Source: an uncultured Collinsella sp. (GTDB taxonomy: Bacteria > Actinomycetota > Coriobacteriia > Coriobacteriales > Coriobacteriaceae). Taken from it: a stretch of DNA of 8,633 nucleotides. A program made the position numbers and the translations under genes. The stretch is taken from NCBI GenBank assembly GCA_959602875.1, contig CAUGVQ010000085.1, positions 1 through 8,633 on the forward strand, written 5' to 3'. The notes under the pieces were generated by a model. It searched no databases. It was not told the origin of the DNA and was given only the letters and a program-made list of their open reading frames with translations. This document shows positions 1 through 6,442 of this stretch, in pieces (within the stretch, counting starts at the first letter, position 1; each line of letters begins with the position of its first letter).

Positions 1-314
1 ACATGAAGGAGTACTGGGGCGAGGGCTCCGCGCGCGCCCGCAACTGGCAGCGCTACGACCTCGGCGGCGCGAGCAAGCTCGCCTTTGAGGAGGGCGTCGA
101 CTCCTACGTTCCCTACGCGGGCTCGCTCAAGGAGGGCGTCAACGCCACGCTCTACAAGATCAAGTCCACGATGTGCAACTGCGGTGCTAAGAGCATCAAG
201 GAGCTGCAGCAAAAGGCCCGCCTGACGCTCGTCTCGTCCACCTCTATTGTCGAGGGCGGTGCGCACGACGTCGTTGTGAAGGATCGCAACCATCAGACGG
301 TGAGCTACCAGTAA
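1..314 (+). CDS. guaB: IMP dehydrogenase, C-terminal part (5' end outside window)
   Basis: This is the last ~103 codons of a gene that begins before the window; bases 1-2 finish an upstream codon and the reading frame runs from base 3. IMP dehydrogenase oxidises IMP to XMP with NAD+, the first committed step of GMP synthesis in the cytoplasm. The visible part matches the family's end: the mobile flap beginning KEYWGEGS, followed by the Arg-Tyr pair (bases 51-56) that in this family activates water for hydrolysis of the enzyme-XMP intermediate. Then come EEGVDSYVPYAGSL (family EG(I/V)xxxVPYxG), the CNCGAKSIKEL helix start (family YCGAxxIxEL) and a terminal GGAHDV segment (family SHPHDV). The catalytic Cys loop and any CBS domains lie upstream and cannot be seen. 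The CNCG variant and the long flap are typical of a subgroup I associate with Clostridia and Coriobacteriia. A terminator follows 40 bases after the stop, so guaB ends its transcript here. Confidence 0.88.
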   Translation, partial: MKEYWGEGSARARNWQRYDLGGASKLAFEEGVDSYVPYAGSLKEGVNATLYKIKSTMCNCGAKSIKELQQKARLTLVSSTSIVEGGAHDVVVKDRNHQTVSYQ

Positions 315-354
315 GCCAATACCGTGCGAGCTTTTCCATACGAGGGCTTTCTTT

Positions 355-386
355 GGGCCGGTGCGCATCAAGCGTGCCGGCCCTTT
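355..386 (+). terminator. Intrinsic terminator after guaB
   Basis: A 12-bp stem pairs GGGCCGGTGCGC (355-366) with GCGTGCCGGCCC (372-383). It has two G-U wobbles and a 5-base ATCAA loop, and is followed by TTT. The stem is very GC-rich but the T-run is short, as is common in GC-rich genomes. It lies 40 bases past the guaB stop and separates it from the surface-protein gene. Confidence 0.75.
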
Positions 387-412
387 GCGTTATGTCTTCT
401 GCGCAGCATCGT

Positions 413-418
413 TAAGAT
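413..418 (+). promoter_or_regulatory. Weak -10-like box upstream of surface-protein gene
   Basis: TAAGAT matches four of six bases of the TATAAT consensus and sits 124 bases before the chosen start at 542. The sequence 17 bases upstream (TTATGT, 390-395) is a poor -35. A second possible -10 (TAGATT, 444-449) and a small inverted repeat, CTAAG-AGGGC-CTTAG (432-446), lie downstream. The strong terminator before this point means a promoter must exist in 387-541, but its exact position is uncertain. Confidence 0.25.
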
Positions 419-503
419 TCGCAAAAGTCGCCTAAGAGGGCCTTAGATTCCTCAAACGCCGAGGTGGATCATTCAGGGTGCGCGCAAGATAGGGCCACAC
501 CCG

Positions 504-521
504 CGCCGCCTTCGTGCGGCG
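504..521 (+). other. Leader hairpin just upstream of surface-protein start
   Basis: CGCCGC (504-509) and GCGGCG (516-521) form a perfect 6-bp GC-only stem with a CTTCGT loop. It ends 7 bases before the AAAGGGG ribosome binding site (529-535). No T-run follows, so it is not an ordinary terminator. Its position suggests a structured 5' untranslated leader, which supports starting the protein at 542 and not at the GTG at 464. Confidence 0.4.
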
Positions 522-541
522 TCTTGCGAAAGGGGCCCTAC

Positions 542-2308
542 GTGTTGCGCCGGTTTCACATCCTCACCGTTCTTCTCTTCTTCTTCCTTGTGAGCGGTAT
601 CACATCTCTCATTCCGGTGCGCGCGGAAGGACTGGGGGCGGAGGGCGCAGGGGTAGGCGCGGTTCTCGCTCCAATCGACCTCTCTCAAGAGTATGGGGTT
701 GCGCAAGGCGAAGGTTGGCATTGGGATGGGACCTCGCGGGTGCTCTCTTTACACAACTGTGACCTGTGGTTTTCGGGAAGTGGATTTGTTTTGCCCGTGA
801 ACAGCTCAATTGAGGTGGACGGCCAATGCGCAATCGTGACCGGAGCGAGCGAGGATCCTTCGAGCGGCGATAGGTCTGTCGCCTTTGATGCAAACTCTAC
901 CTACCAGGAGACCTCTACGCTCGACATCGGTCCTGCGCAGGGGGTCGCGTCTGCGTCGCTCACGCTTGCCTCCAGCTGGCCGCCTAGCAAGACCAAGGTC
1001 AATTCCTACGGGTCCATTAGCCATATGATGGGTGCCGCCACCATCCATGACATTGCCATTACCCTCACCGGGCGTGAGGCCGGAATATTCTCCGATGCCA
1101 ATCTTGTGTTTGAGAGAGAATCGCTCACGGCAGGGGAGGCCGTTCTCAACGGATATTCCTTCGACGCTCCGCGCTGGTGGCTGCTGAGCACCTCTGGTTG
1201 GCTTGCGGTTCGAAACTCAACCTTTGATATTCAGATGACAGACGGTATTGCAGCGCTTTATGCGACTGATTACTCTCCCTCAGACTTTGCGGGACAGATT
1301 CTCATTCAGCAGTCTAAGGTGAATATCACAATCGATGACCCCCTCCCAGTTGAAGGAGATGCGTCGAGTGGGATGCTTTCCTTAAGAGGGACGAACGGAC
1401 TGCTCAGCGACGGTTCTTGCGTATTCAGCGACAGCACCTTAAATATCGACGTTTCTTCAGAGAACAGTGCGGTGCCGCATGTTTACGCGGTCCGTAGTGC
1501 CGACCATACGATTTTCGATGCAAGCACGGTGCACCTCAGCGCGCACGGAGGCAGCCAGGCGGCAGAGCTCCTTGCGGCTAAGGGAATTACGATGAACGAT
1601 GATGTTCTTCGGCAGGGAACTGAGCGTGCTACGCCGTCAGGGTCAATGATCTCAGAGGATGCTTCTACTTCCGCGGCCGGTGGAACGAGCATAATCACTC
1701 CTCCTTCAGGAGATACAGCCGTCACGAGCGTTTCTGTGCTTCGCATTCTGGCGAACAGGCTTTCTGAGGATGAGTTTGAGGTGGAGCTTCCGGGCGATGC
1801 CACGCCACCCTCTCAGGCCGACATCATGATTGAGCTAAGCGACCCAACATCAAAAGTCGAGAACTTTGTGAGCGATGATGAGGGAAGGACCTGGACTTTC
1901 GATGTTGTGGCCGAGAACGGAGACGTCGCGCATTACGGCCTCTCGGTATCGTTTACCAAGGGCGAGAGCGGAGTAGACGGAGGGTCGGGCGGACCCGGTG
2001 GCTCGGTAGACGGCGATGAGGCGCCAGATTCGAATGAACCTAATGAAAAGCCAGGCGAAGATGCCGGTGAAGATGCCAGTGAAGCTGGTAATGGAAATGG
2101 CCAGACCTATGCGGATGGGGGAGCCAGCGCTTCTGGGACGCATGGGCGTGAGCAGGAAGCAGATGGCGGCTTAGGGGATTCCCGCGCCGATGATCTTCCT
2201 GCTACTGGTGATAGGGAGGCCTGGCCGATTGTAATCACGATCATTCTTTTCAGTGTGGGGGTGGCAGTGTTACCTGCAACAATTCGAAAGGTCGGGAAGA
2301 AATACTGA
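542..2308 (+). CDS. Sortase-anchored (LPATG) cell-surface protein, function unknown
   Basis: A 588-residue secreted protein. GTG at 542 is chosen because AAAGGGG (529-535) lies 6 bases upstream and translation then opens directly with a signal peptide: Leu-Arg-Arg, a hydrophobic core (LTVLLFFFLVSGI) and a VRA cleavage site near residue 28. An in-frame GTG at 464 would add 26 residues ahead of the signal and crosses the leader hairpin. Residues ~58-102 (GWHWDGTSRVLSLHNCDL, then VLPVNSSIEVDG) resemble the WDG-S-LTL / LP-STI-L repeats of bacterial beta-helix surface proteins. The middle is beta-rich and Ser/Thr-rich. Residues ~394-472 look like an Ig- or cadherin-like beta sandwich. Residues ~474-551 are a Gly/Asp/Glu linker, probably crossing the wall. 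The anchor is LPATG (552-556, bases 2195-2209), a ~21-residue membrane segment and the tail RKVGKKY, so sortase should link it to peptidoglycan. No enzymatic motif is seen. Adhesin or host/glycan binding is only a guess. Codon use is looser than in neighbouring housekeeping genes. Confidence 0.85.
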   Translation: MLRRFHILTVLLFFFLVSGITSLIPVRAEGLGAEGAGVGAVLAPIDLSQEYGVAQGEGWHWDGTSRVLSLHNCDLWFSGSGFVLPVNSSIEVDGQCAIVTGASEDPSSGDRSVAFDANSTYQETSTLDIGPAQGVASASLTLASSWPPSKTKVNSYGSISHMMGAATIHDIAITLTGREAGIFSDANLVFERESLTAGEAVLNGYSFDAPRWWLLSTSGWLAVRNSTFDIQMTDGIAALYATDYSPSDFAGQILIQQSKVNITIDDPLPVEGDASSGMLSLRGTNGLLSDGSCVFSDSTLNIDVSSENSAVPHVYAVRSADHTIFDASTVHLSAHGGSQAAELLAAKGITMNDDVLRQGTERATPSGSMISEDASTSAAGGTSIITPPSGDTAVTSVSVLRILANRLSEDEFEVELPGDATPPSQADIMIELSDPTSKVENFVSDDEGRTWTFDVVAENGDVAHYGLSVSFTKGESGVDGGSGGPGGSVDGDEAPDSNEPNEKPGEDAGEDASEAGNGNGQTYADGGASASGTHGREQEADGGLGDSRADDLPATGDREAWPIVITIILFSVGVAVLPATIRKVGKKY

Positions 2309-2310
2309 GC

Positions 2311-2331
2311 TGGACGCCTCTGTTGTGTCCA
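2311..2331 (+). terminator. Weak stem-loop after surface-protein gene
   Basis: TGGACGC (2311-2317) pairs with GTGTCCA (2325-2331), 7 bp with one G-U, around a CTCTGTT loop, two bases after the stop codon. There is no T-run after it, so termination would be weak or Rho-assisted. It may only protect the 3' end. Confidence 0.3.
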
Positions 2332-2360
2332 ACCTATAGTTCAAACACGAAAATGCCGCG

Positions 2361-2380
2361 CAAATCCACATCAAATCCAC
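2361..2380 (+). repeat. 9-bp direct repeat at 11-bp spacing in promoter region
   Basis: CAAATCCAC occurs at 2361-2369 and again at 2372-2380, so the copies start 11 bases apart, about one helical turn. The second copy ends 2 bases before a -10-like TATACT. A degenerate third copy (CAAACAC) is at 2342-2348. Same-face tandem sites in the -35 region are the usual layout for an activator of the OmpR/PhoB type, but no regulator can be named. Confidence 0.5.
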
Positions 2381-2381
2381 G

Positions 2382-2387
2382 TATACT
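2382..2387 (+). promoter_or_regulatory. Probable -10 box for acidic membrane-protein gene
   Basis: TATACT matches five of six bases of TATAAT and lies 43 bases before the ATG at 2425, giving a leader of roughly 30 bases. No TTGACA-like -35 is present at 16-18 bases upstream. The direct repeat occupies that region instead, which fits activator-dependent transcription. Confidence 0.5.
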
Positions 2388-2424
2388 CATGAATTACGGT
2401 TTTTGTCCTTGAGTTGCAGGAAGG

Positions 2425-3513
2425 ATGATGGGCGTGGACCACGAGGGGCAGAAAGATCCTAAGGACCTTGATGTTGCCGAGCTCGAGGATGCGGGTTCCC
2501 TTCCGACTGATACTGACGAATCCTCCTGTGAAGATGCCGAAGGCCAGCAGGAGCAAGAATTGTCTGAGGACGAAGGCGAATCGCAAGATTCTTGTGAGGA
2601 TGTTTCTGAGAAAGATGCACCCGACTCCGAGAATGATTCTGAGGTTGAGGCTGTCGAAGAGAACGCCGATGTTGATTCAGATGACGAAGATGCTTCAAAT
2701 GAGGCCGCTGATGAAGACTCTACCAAAGAGGTCGAGCAGTCTGAAGAGCAGGTTTCTGGCGAGGAGCCCTTTGACGAATCTACCGGTGACGATCCCTGTG
2801 AAGACGGTATCGATGCCGATTCTGGTAACGGTGAGAGCGATACCGTCGCAGACGGCGACGCTTCTGAGACGCCGGATGGAACCTCTGGCGAGGGCGGGGA
2901 GCCTGACGTAAGCGATGAGGAAGGCTCGTCTTCGGGTGCGTCCTCTTTCGATCAGCTGAAAGCCAACGCTTCAACGGCGTTTGCACGTGGCAAAGATGCC
3001 CTGCGGGCTGCGCGCACGTGGTGCAGGGGGCACGCCGGGGCTTCGGTTGCCATCGGCACCTGCGTTGCCCTTGCAGTTATCGCTGGCGGATTTGCGATTG
3101 GCGCTAATGTGCTGATTTCGCATATCGATGCCGATTTCAAGGCTCGTGCCGAGGAACGTCTCGCACAGGAGAAGAAGGAGGAAGAGGAGATTCTTCCACG
3201 CATCGGGATGCGTTTCACATCATTCTCCCACTCTGGATTCCCTGCTATATCTGCGAACTTGACGATGTATTCCAGCGACGAATCACCGCTTCCGGCTCTT
3301 ACCGCAGAACAATTCACGCTTGTTGAGGTCGACGGAAATGGCGCCGAGGCTTCCGTTGGCATCACTGGACTCACTTTTGACCCGGCAAGTGGCGCATGCC
3401 AGCTTACCTATAACGCAGATACGGCAACGCTCGGGGGAGACCGTACGGTCCGCATCAATCTCACCGAGGAAAGCGGGTATCAGGGCGGCGCTTCGATGTC
3501 GTATCGCGTGTAG
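2425..3513 (+). CDS. Single-pass membrane protein with highly acidic cytoplasmic half, function unknown
   Basis: A 362-residue protein (361 if the second ATG, 2428, is used). AGGAAGG (2418-2424) abuts the first ATG, and the AGGA part is 6 bases from 2428, so the second ATG may be preferred. Residues 1-170 are low-complexity with 68 Asp/Glu; the first 178 residues hold only four Lys and no Arg. Three (S/P)CED motifs recur there (Cys35, Cys57, Cys125). A basic stretch at 188-203 (with RAARTWCRG) precedes one membrane segment at ~205-232, so by the positive-inside rule the acidic half is cytoplasmic. A short charged helix (KEEEE, ~236-256) follows outside. Residues ~258-362 form a beta-rich domain with SGFPAISANLTMYSSD and LTAEQFTLVEVDG, similar to small Ig-like extracellular domains of Gram-positive membrane proteins. 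There is no signal peptidase site, LPxTG or enzyme motif. The Asp/Glu codons are mostly GAT/GAA, unlike the GAC/GAG-rich leuS and nusA. It is bounded by its own promoter and terminator, so it is probably monocistronic. Confidence 0.8.
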   Translation: MMGVDHEGQKDPKDLDVAELEDAGSLPTDTDESSCEDAEGQQEQELSEDEGESQDSCEDVSEKDAPDSENDSEVEAVEENADVDSDDEDASNEAADEDSTKEVEQSEEQVSGEEPFDESTGDDPCEDGIDADSGNGESDTVADGDASETPDGTSGEGGEPDVSDEEGSSSGASSFDQLKANASTAFARGKDALRAARTWCRGHAGASVAIGTCVALAVIAGGFAIGANVLISHIDADFKARAEERLAQEKKEEEEILPRIGMRFTSFSHSGFPAISANLTMYSSDESPLPALTAEQFTLVEVDGNGAEASVGITGLTFDPASGACQLTYNADTATLGGDRTVRINLTEESGYQGGASMSYRV

Positions 3514-3538
3514 CCGCTTCTGCAGCGTAAAGAACGAG

Positions 3539-3572
3539 GAGCGCGAGGTGTTGGTTACACCTCGCGCTCTTT
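3539..3572 (+). terminator. Strong intrinsic terminator after acidic membrane-protein gene
   Basis: GAGCGCGAGGTG (3539-3550) and CACCTCGCGCTC (3558-3569) form a perfect 12-bp stem. T3551-A3557 can extend it to 13 bp around a 5-base loop, and TTT follows. It lies 26 bases past the stop codon and isolates leuS from upstream transcription. Confidence 0.88.
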
Positions 3573-3602
3573 GCCTATGCGTATGCCGCAAGGGATAGTT
3601 TT

Positions 3603-3611
3603 TGTTAGAAT
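3603..3611 (+). promoter_or_regulatory. Probable extended -10 promoter of leuS
   Basis: TGT-TAGAAT is an extended -10 element (TGn before TAGAAT, five of six bases of TATAAT) located 31 bases after the terminator. No good -35 is visible (TATGCC at 3583-3588), which the TGn extension can compensate for. Transcription would start near 3618 and give a leuS leader of about 130 bases. I see no T-box features in that leader: no AGGGTGG-ACCGCG-like sequence and no terminator hairpin. Confidence 0.5.
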
Positions 3612-3746
3612 CTTGACCGTTACCGCTTATGCGCTGGCTGCGGCTTTAGCTGATGGGACAGAGATCGTGGGATGCGAGATTCTTCGATTCCGAGCGCCCC
3701 TCAGATAACGGCATTCAGACTGCGCAAACTGATAAGGAGCAAGCAC

Positions 3747-6329
3747 ATGTGTGACTGTGCCGACCACAAGCACGAGCCCGGTGAGATTCCCGCCTACGAT
3801 GCGCAGGCTATCGAGGCAAAATGGATGCGTGCCTGGGATGAGGCAAATCTCTTTGCCGTGGACACCGATCCCTCCAAGCCTAAGAAGTATGTCCTCGAGA
3901 TGTTCCCGTACCCCTCGGGCGACCTGCATATGGGGCATGCGCGCAACTACACCATCGGCGACGCTATGGCGCGCCAGGCGCGTATGCGCGGGTTTGACGT
4001 GCTTCATCCCATCGGCTTCGACGCCTTCGGTCTTCCGGCGGAGAACGCCGCCATCAAGCACAACACGCAGGCAGCTGAGTGGACCTATAAGAACATGGAT
4101 CAGGCGCTTGCAACCATGAAGCGCATGGGCTTCTCCTACGATATGGATCGCTTGGTCAAGACGTGCGATGCCGATTACTACAAGTGGGGTCAGTGGATTT
4201 TCGAGAAGCTCTGGGAGCGTGGTCTCGTTTACCGCAAGAAGAGCCCGGTCAACTGGTGCCCTACGTGCAAGACCGTTCTTGCCAACGAGCAGGTGACCGA
4301 GGGTAAGTGCTGGCGCTGCGGGTCTGAGCCCGAGAAGCGCGATCTTGAGCAGTGGTACTTCAAGATTACCGATTACGCTCAGGAGCTGCTCGACGACCTC
4401 GAGAAACTCCCCGGCTGGCCTGAGCGCGTGAAGCAGATGCAGGCAAACTGGATCGGCCGCTCTGAGGGTGCTGAGATCGACTTTACGCTGTGCGATGCCG
4501 AGGGCGAGCCCACCGACACTAAGATCACCGTCTTCACCACGCGTGCGGACACGCTCTTTGGTTGCACCTTCTTCCTGCTTGCGCCTGAGTACGAGGGTCT
4601 GATCGACCTCGTTGCCGGTACGGAGTGGGAGGCGGACGTGCGCGCGGTTATCGCAGGCGCAGAGAAGGTCTCTGCCGTCGAGCGCGCACAGGGCAATCTT
4701 GAGAAGCACGGCGCCTTCACCGGCCGGTATGTGGTGAACCCCGTCAACGGCGAGAAGGTCCCCGTCTGGGTCGCCGACTACGTGGTCTCCGATTACGGCA
4801 CGGGCGCCGTTATGGCCGTCCCCTGCGGCGACCAGCGCGACTTTGAGTTCGCCCGTAAGTACAACCTTCCTATCGTCCCCATCATCCTTATGGATGACGA
4901 GCGCGCTGCGCTTGAGGAGGCGGGGGAGTCCATCGACACCTATCATGCCGAGACCGTCGATTGGGCGGAGGCGCACGTTGCCGAGGGAACGCTCGTGCAG
5001 TCCGGCAAGTACACCGGCATGCGCGGCGGCAAGCACTCCGAGGGCGAGGCAGCCATCGTCGCCGACCTCGAGGCTGCCGGCGCCGGGCACCGTAGTGTCC
5101 AGTTCCGTCTGCGCGACTGGCTCATCTCCCGTCAGCGCTATTGGGGTAACCCCATTCCCGCCGTGCACTGCGAGCACTGCGGTATCGTCCCCGTCCCCGA
5201 GGACCAGCTGCCGGTCACACTTCCGCAGAACCTCGACCTCGGTGCAGGCGAGACACTTGCTGAGTGCCGCGAGTTCTACGAGACCACCTGCCCTGTCTGC
5301 GGCCGCCCTGCCCGCCGCGAGACGGACACGATGGATACCTTCACGTGCTCCAGTTGGTACTATCTGCGCTATTGCGACCCGCATAACGAGAATCTGCCGT
5401 TCAGCCGTGAGGCGGCGGATCGCTGGATGCCTGTTGACAACTACATCGGCGGCATTGAGCACGCTATTCTCCACCTGCTCTACTCGCGCTTCTTTACCAA
5501 GGCGCTCCGCGACCTCGGTCTTTTGGACGTGGACGAGCCCTTCACCAACCTGCTCTGCCAGGGCATGGTGAAGGACGAAAACGGTGACACCATGTCCAAG
5601 TCCAAGGGCAACGTCGTTCCACCGAGCTCGGTTATCGAGCCCTTTGGTGCCGATACGATGCGTCTGGCGATTCTCTTTATCGCCCCGCCCGAGAAAGACT
5701 TCGATTGGGACGAGGATGCCGTTGCCGGCGCCAACCGCTTTATCCGCCGTGCCTGGCGCATCGTCTGGCAGCTCGCAAACTCCGGTAACGCGGATGCCGT
5801 CCTCAACAAGGGCGCGCTCGATGAGGATGCCAAGAAGCTCTACCGTGAGCGTCATCGCACCCTCGCTAAATGCACCGAGGATTTCGATCGTCAACAGTTC
5901 AACACGGCTATCTCTGCTGTCATGGAGCTCGTGAACGCTGCGAGCACCTATCTGAATGCCACGGAGTCCGACTCCGCGGTCCGTGATGCGGCCCTCTGTC
6001 GCCTGGTCGCGACCGATATCGTGAGTGCGCTCGCTCCTATCTGCCCCTTCTGGGCGGACGAGCTTTGGCATGAGGCCCTCGGCAACGAGGGGAGTGTCTA
6101 CACCGCCCCGTGGCCGGAGTTCGACCTCGCAGAGGCTGCAAGCGACACGGTCGAGATCGCGGTACAGGTGCTCGGCAAGGTTCGCGGTCGCATCCAGGTG
6201 CCCGTAAGCGCTACGAAGGACGATGTCGAGCGTGCCGCGCTCGAGGCTGTGGAGAAGTGGGTCGAGGGCAAGGCGGTCGATAAGATTATCGTCGTCCCCG
6301 GCAAGCTGGTGAACATCGTCGCTAAGTAG
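3747..6329 (+). CDS. leuS: Leucyl-tRNA synthetase
   Basis: An 860-residue cytoplasmic class I enzyme that charges tRNA-Leu with leucine using ATP and hydrolyses mischarged tRNA. The length equals the bacterial norm. ATG 3747 is chosen because AAGGAG (3734-3739) is 7 bases upstream and the conserved N-terminus then fits; an in-frame ATG at 3672 lacks a ribosome binding site. Visible in order: HMGH (the HIGH motif, residues 61-64) within PYPSGDLHMGHARNYTIGD; a zinc module with CPTC (171-174) and CWRC (188-191); the CP1 editing domain with TTRADTLFG (~264-272) and YGTGAVMAVP...GDQRD (~350-365), carrying the conserved Asp that binds the amino group of mischarged leucine analogues; a second four-Cys site, CEHC (475-478) and CPVC (515-518); the SRQRYWG core; TMSKS (615-619) as the KMSKS loop; an anticodon-binding helical domain; and the C-terminal end VPGKLVNIV. 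The E. coli-type leucine-specific insertion before KMSKS is nearly absent, as in Bacillus. The N-terminus MCDCADHKH is an unusual Cys/His-rich tail. Confidence 0.97.
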   Translation: MCDCADHKHEPGEIPAYDAQAIEAKWMRAWDEANLFAVDTDPSKPKKYVLEMFPYPSGDLHMGHARNYTIGDAMARQARMRGFDVLHPIGFDAFGLPAENAAIKHNTQAAEWTYKNMDQALATMKRMGFSYDMDRLVKTCDADYYKWGQWIFEKLWERGLVYRKKSPVNWCPTCKTVLANEQVTEGKCWRCGSEPEKRDLEQWYFKITDYAQELLDDLEKLPGWPERVKQMQANWIGRSEGAEIDFTLCDAEGEPTDTKITVFTTRADTLFGCTFFLLAPEYEGLIDLVAGTEWEADVRAVIAGAEKVSAVERAQGNLEKHGAFTGRYVVNPVNGEKVPVWVADYVVSDYGTGAVMAVPCGDQRDFEFARKYNLPIVPIILMDDERAALEEAGESIDTYHAETVDWAEAHVAEGTLVQSGKYTGMRGGKHSEGEAAIVADLEAAGAGHRSVQFRLRDWLISRQRYWGNPIPAVHCEHCGIVPVPEDQLPVTLPQNLDLGAGETLAECREFYETTCPVCGRPARRETDTMDTFTCSSWYYLRYCDPHNENLPFSREAADRWMPVDNYIGGIEHAILHLLYSRFFTKALRDLGLLDVDEPFTNLLCQGMVKDENGDTMSKSKGNVVPPSSVIEPFGADTMRLAILFIAPPEKDFDWDEDAVAGANRFIRRAWRIVWQLANSGNADAVLNKGALDEDAKKLYRERHRTLAKCTEDFDRQQFNTAISAVMELVNAASTYLNATESDSAVRDAALCRLVATDIVSALAPICPFWADELWHEALGNEGSVYTAPWPEFDLAEAASDTVEIAVQVLGKVRGRIQVPVSATKDDVERAALEAVEKWVEGKAVDKIIVVPGKLVNIVAK

Positions 6330-6347
6330 GCGGATACTCAATCCGCC
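6329..6347 (+). terminator. Short stem-loop at leuS stop codon
   Basis: GGCGGAT (6329-6335) and ATCCGCC (6341-6347) form a perfect 7-bp stem with an ACTCA loop, beginning with the last base of the leuS stop codon. The following bases (GTTGCG) are not a T-run, so it is at best a weak or Rho-assisted terminator, or a 3'-end stabiliser. Confidence 0.4.
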
Positions 6348-6386
6348 GTTGCGCCAGCGTGTGGGAATCGTGGAGAAATCCGCGGT

Positions 6387-6416
6387 TTTACACCTCGTTG
6401 AGCTTGTGATAAGCTC
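6387..6416 (+). promoter_or_regulatory. Candidate promoter with overlapping palindrome before rimP
   Basis: TTTACA (6387-6392) matches five of six bases of TTGACA. A TG-T-GATAAG extended -10-like element (6405-6413) follows at a short 15-base spacing. A perfect inverted repeat, GAGCTT-GTGAT-AAGCTC (6400-6416), covers the -10 region and could be an operator or a small transcript hairpin. The -10 match is only four of six, so the call is tentative, but some promoter for the rimP-nusA-infB unit is expected in this gap. Confidence 0.35.
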
Positions 6417-6442
6417 TGTAGCTGGTAATTGATGTTGTAGTT

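Noticed and set aside
2280..2300. Second sortase-like LPAT near the end of the surface protein
   Set aside because: It lies inside or at the end of the membrane segment and continues LPATI, not LPATG; it is too close to the tail to serve as an anchor site.
2394..2726. A serine-rich minus-strand frame opposite the acidic tail
   Set aside because: Serine runs arise automatically as the complement of GAT/GAA/GAG codons; there is no independent support.
2468..2911. A 147-codon + strand frame inside the acidic gene
   Set aside because: It is the frame-shifted reading of acidic codons (GAT read as ATG and so on), giving a Met/Arg/Leu-rich artefact.
3672..3746. Upstream in-frame ATG that would lengthen LeuRS by 25 residues, or act as a leader peptide
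   Set aside because: There is no Shine-Dalgarno before it, the extra residues match nothing in LeuRS, and ATG 3747 has AAGGAG at ideal spacing. No regulatory leucine codon run is present.
3612..3746. T-box riboswitch in the leuS leader
   Set aside because: The leader is short, lacks the conserved T-box sequence and any antiterminator/terminator pair; TTGACCGTTACCGC only superficially resembles part of it.
6348..6442. tRNA gene before rimP, as in E. coli (metY)
   Set aside because: No GTTCGANNC T-arm or cloverleaf pairing is present in the gap.
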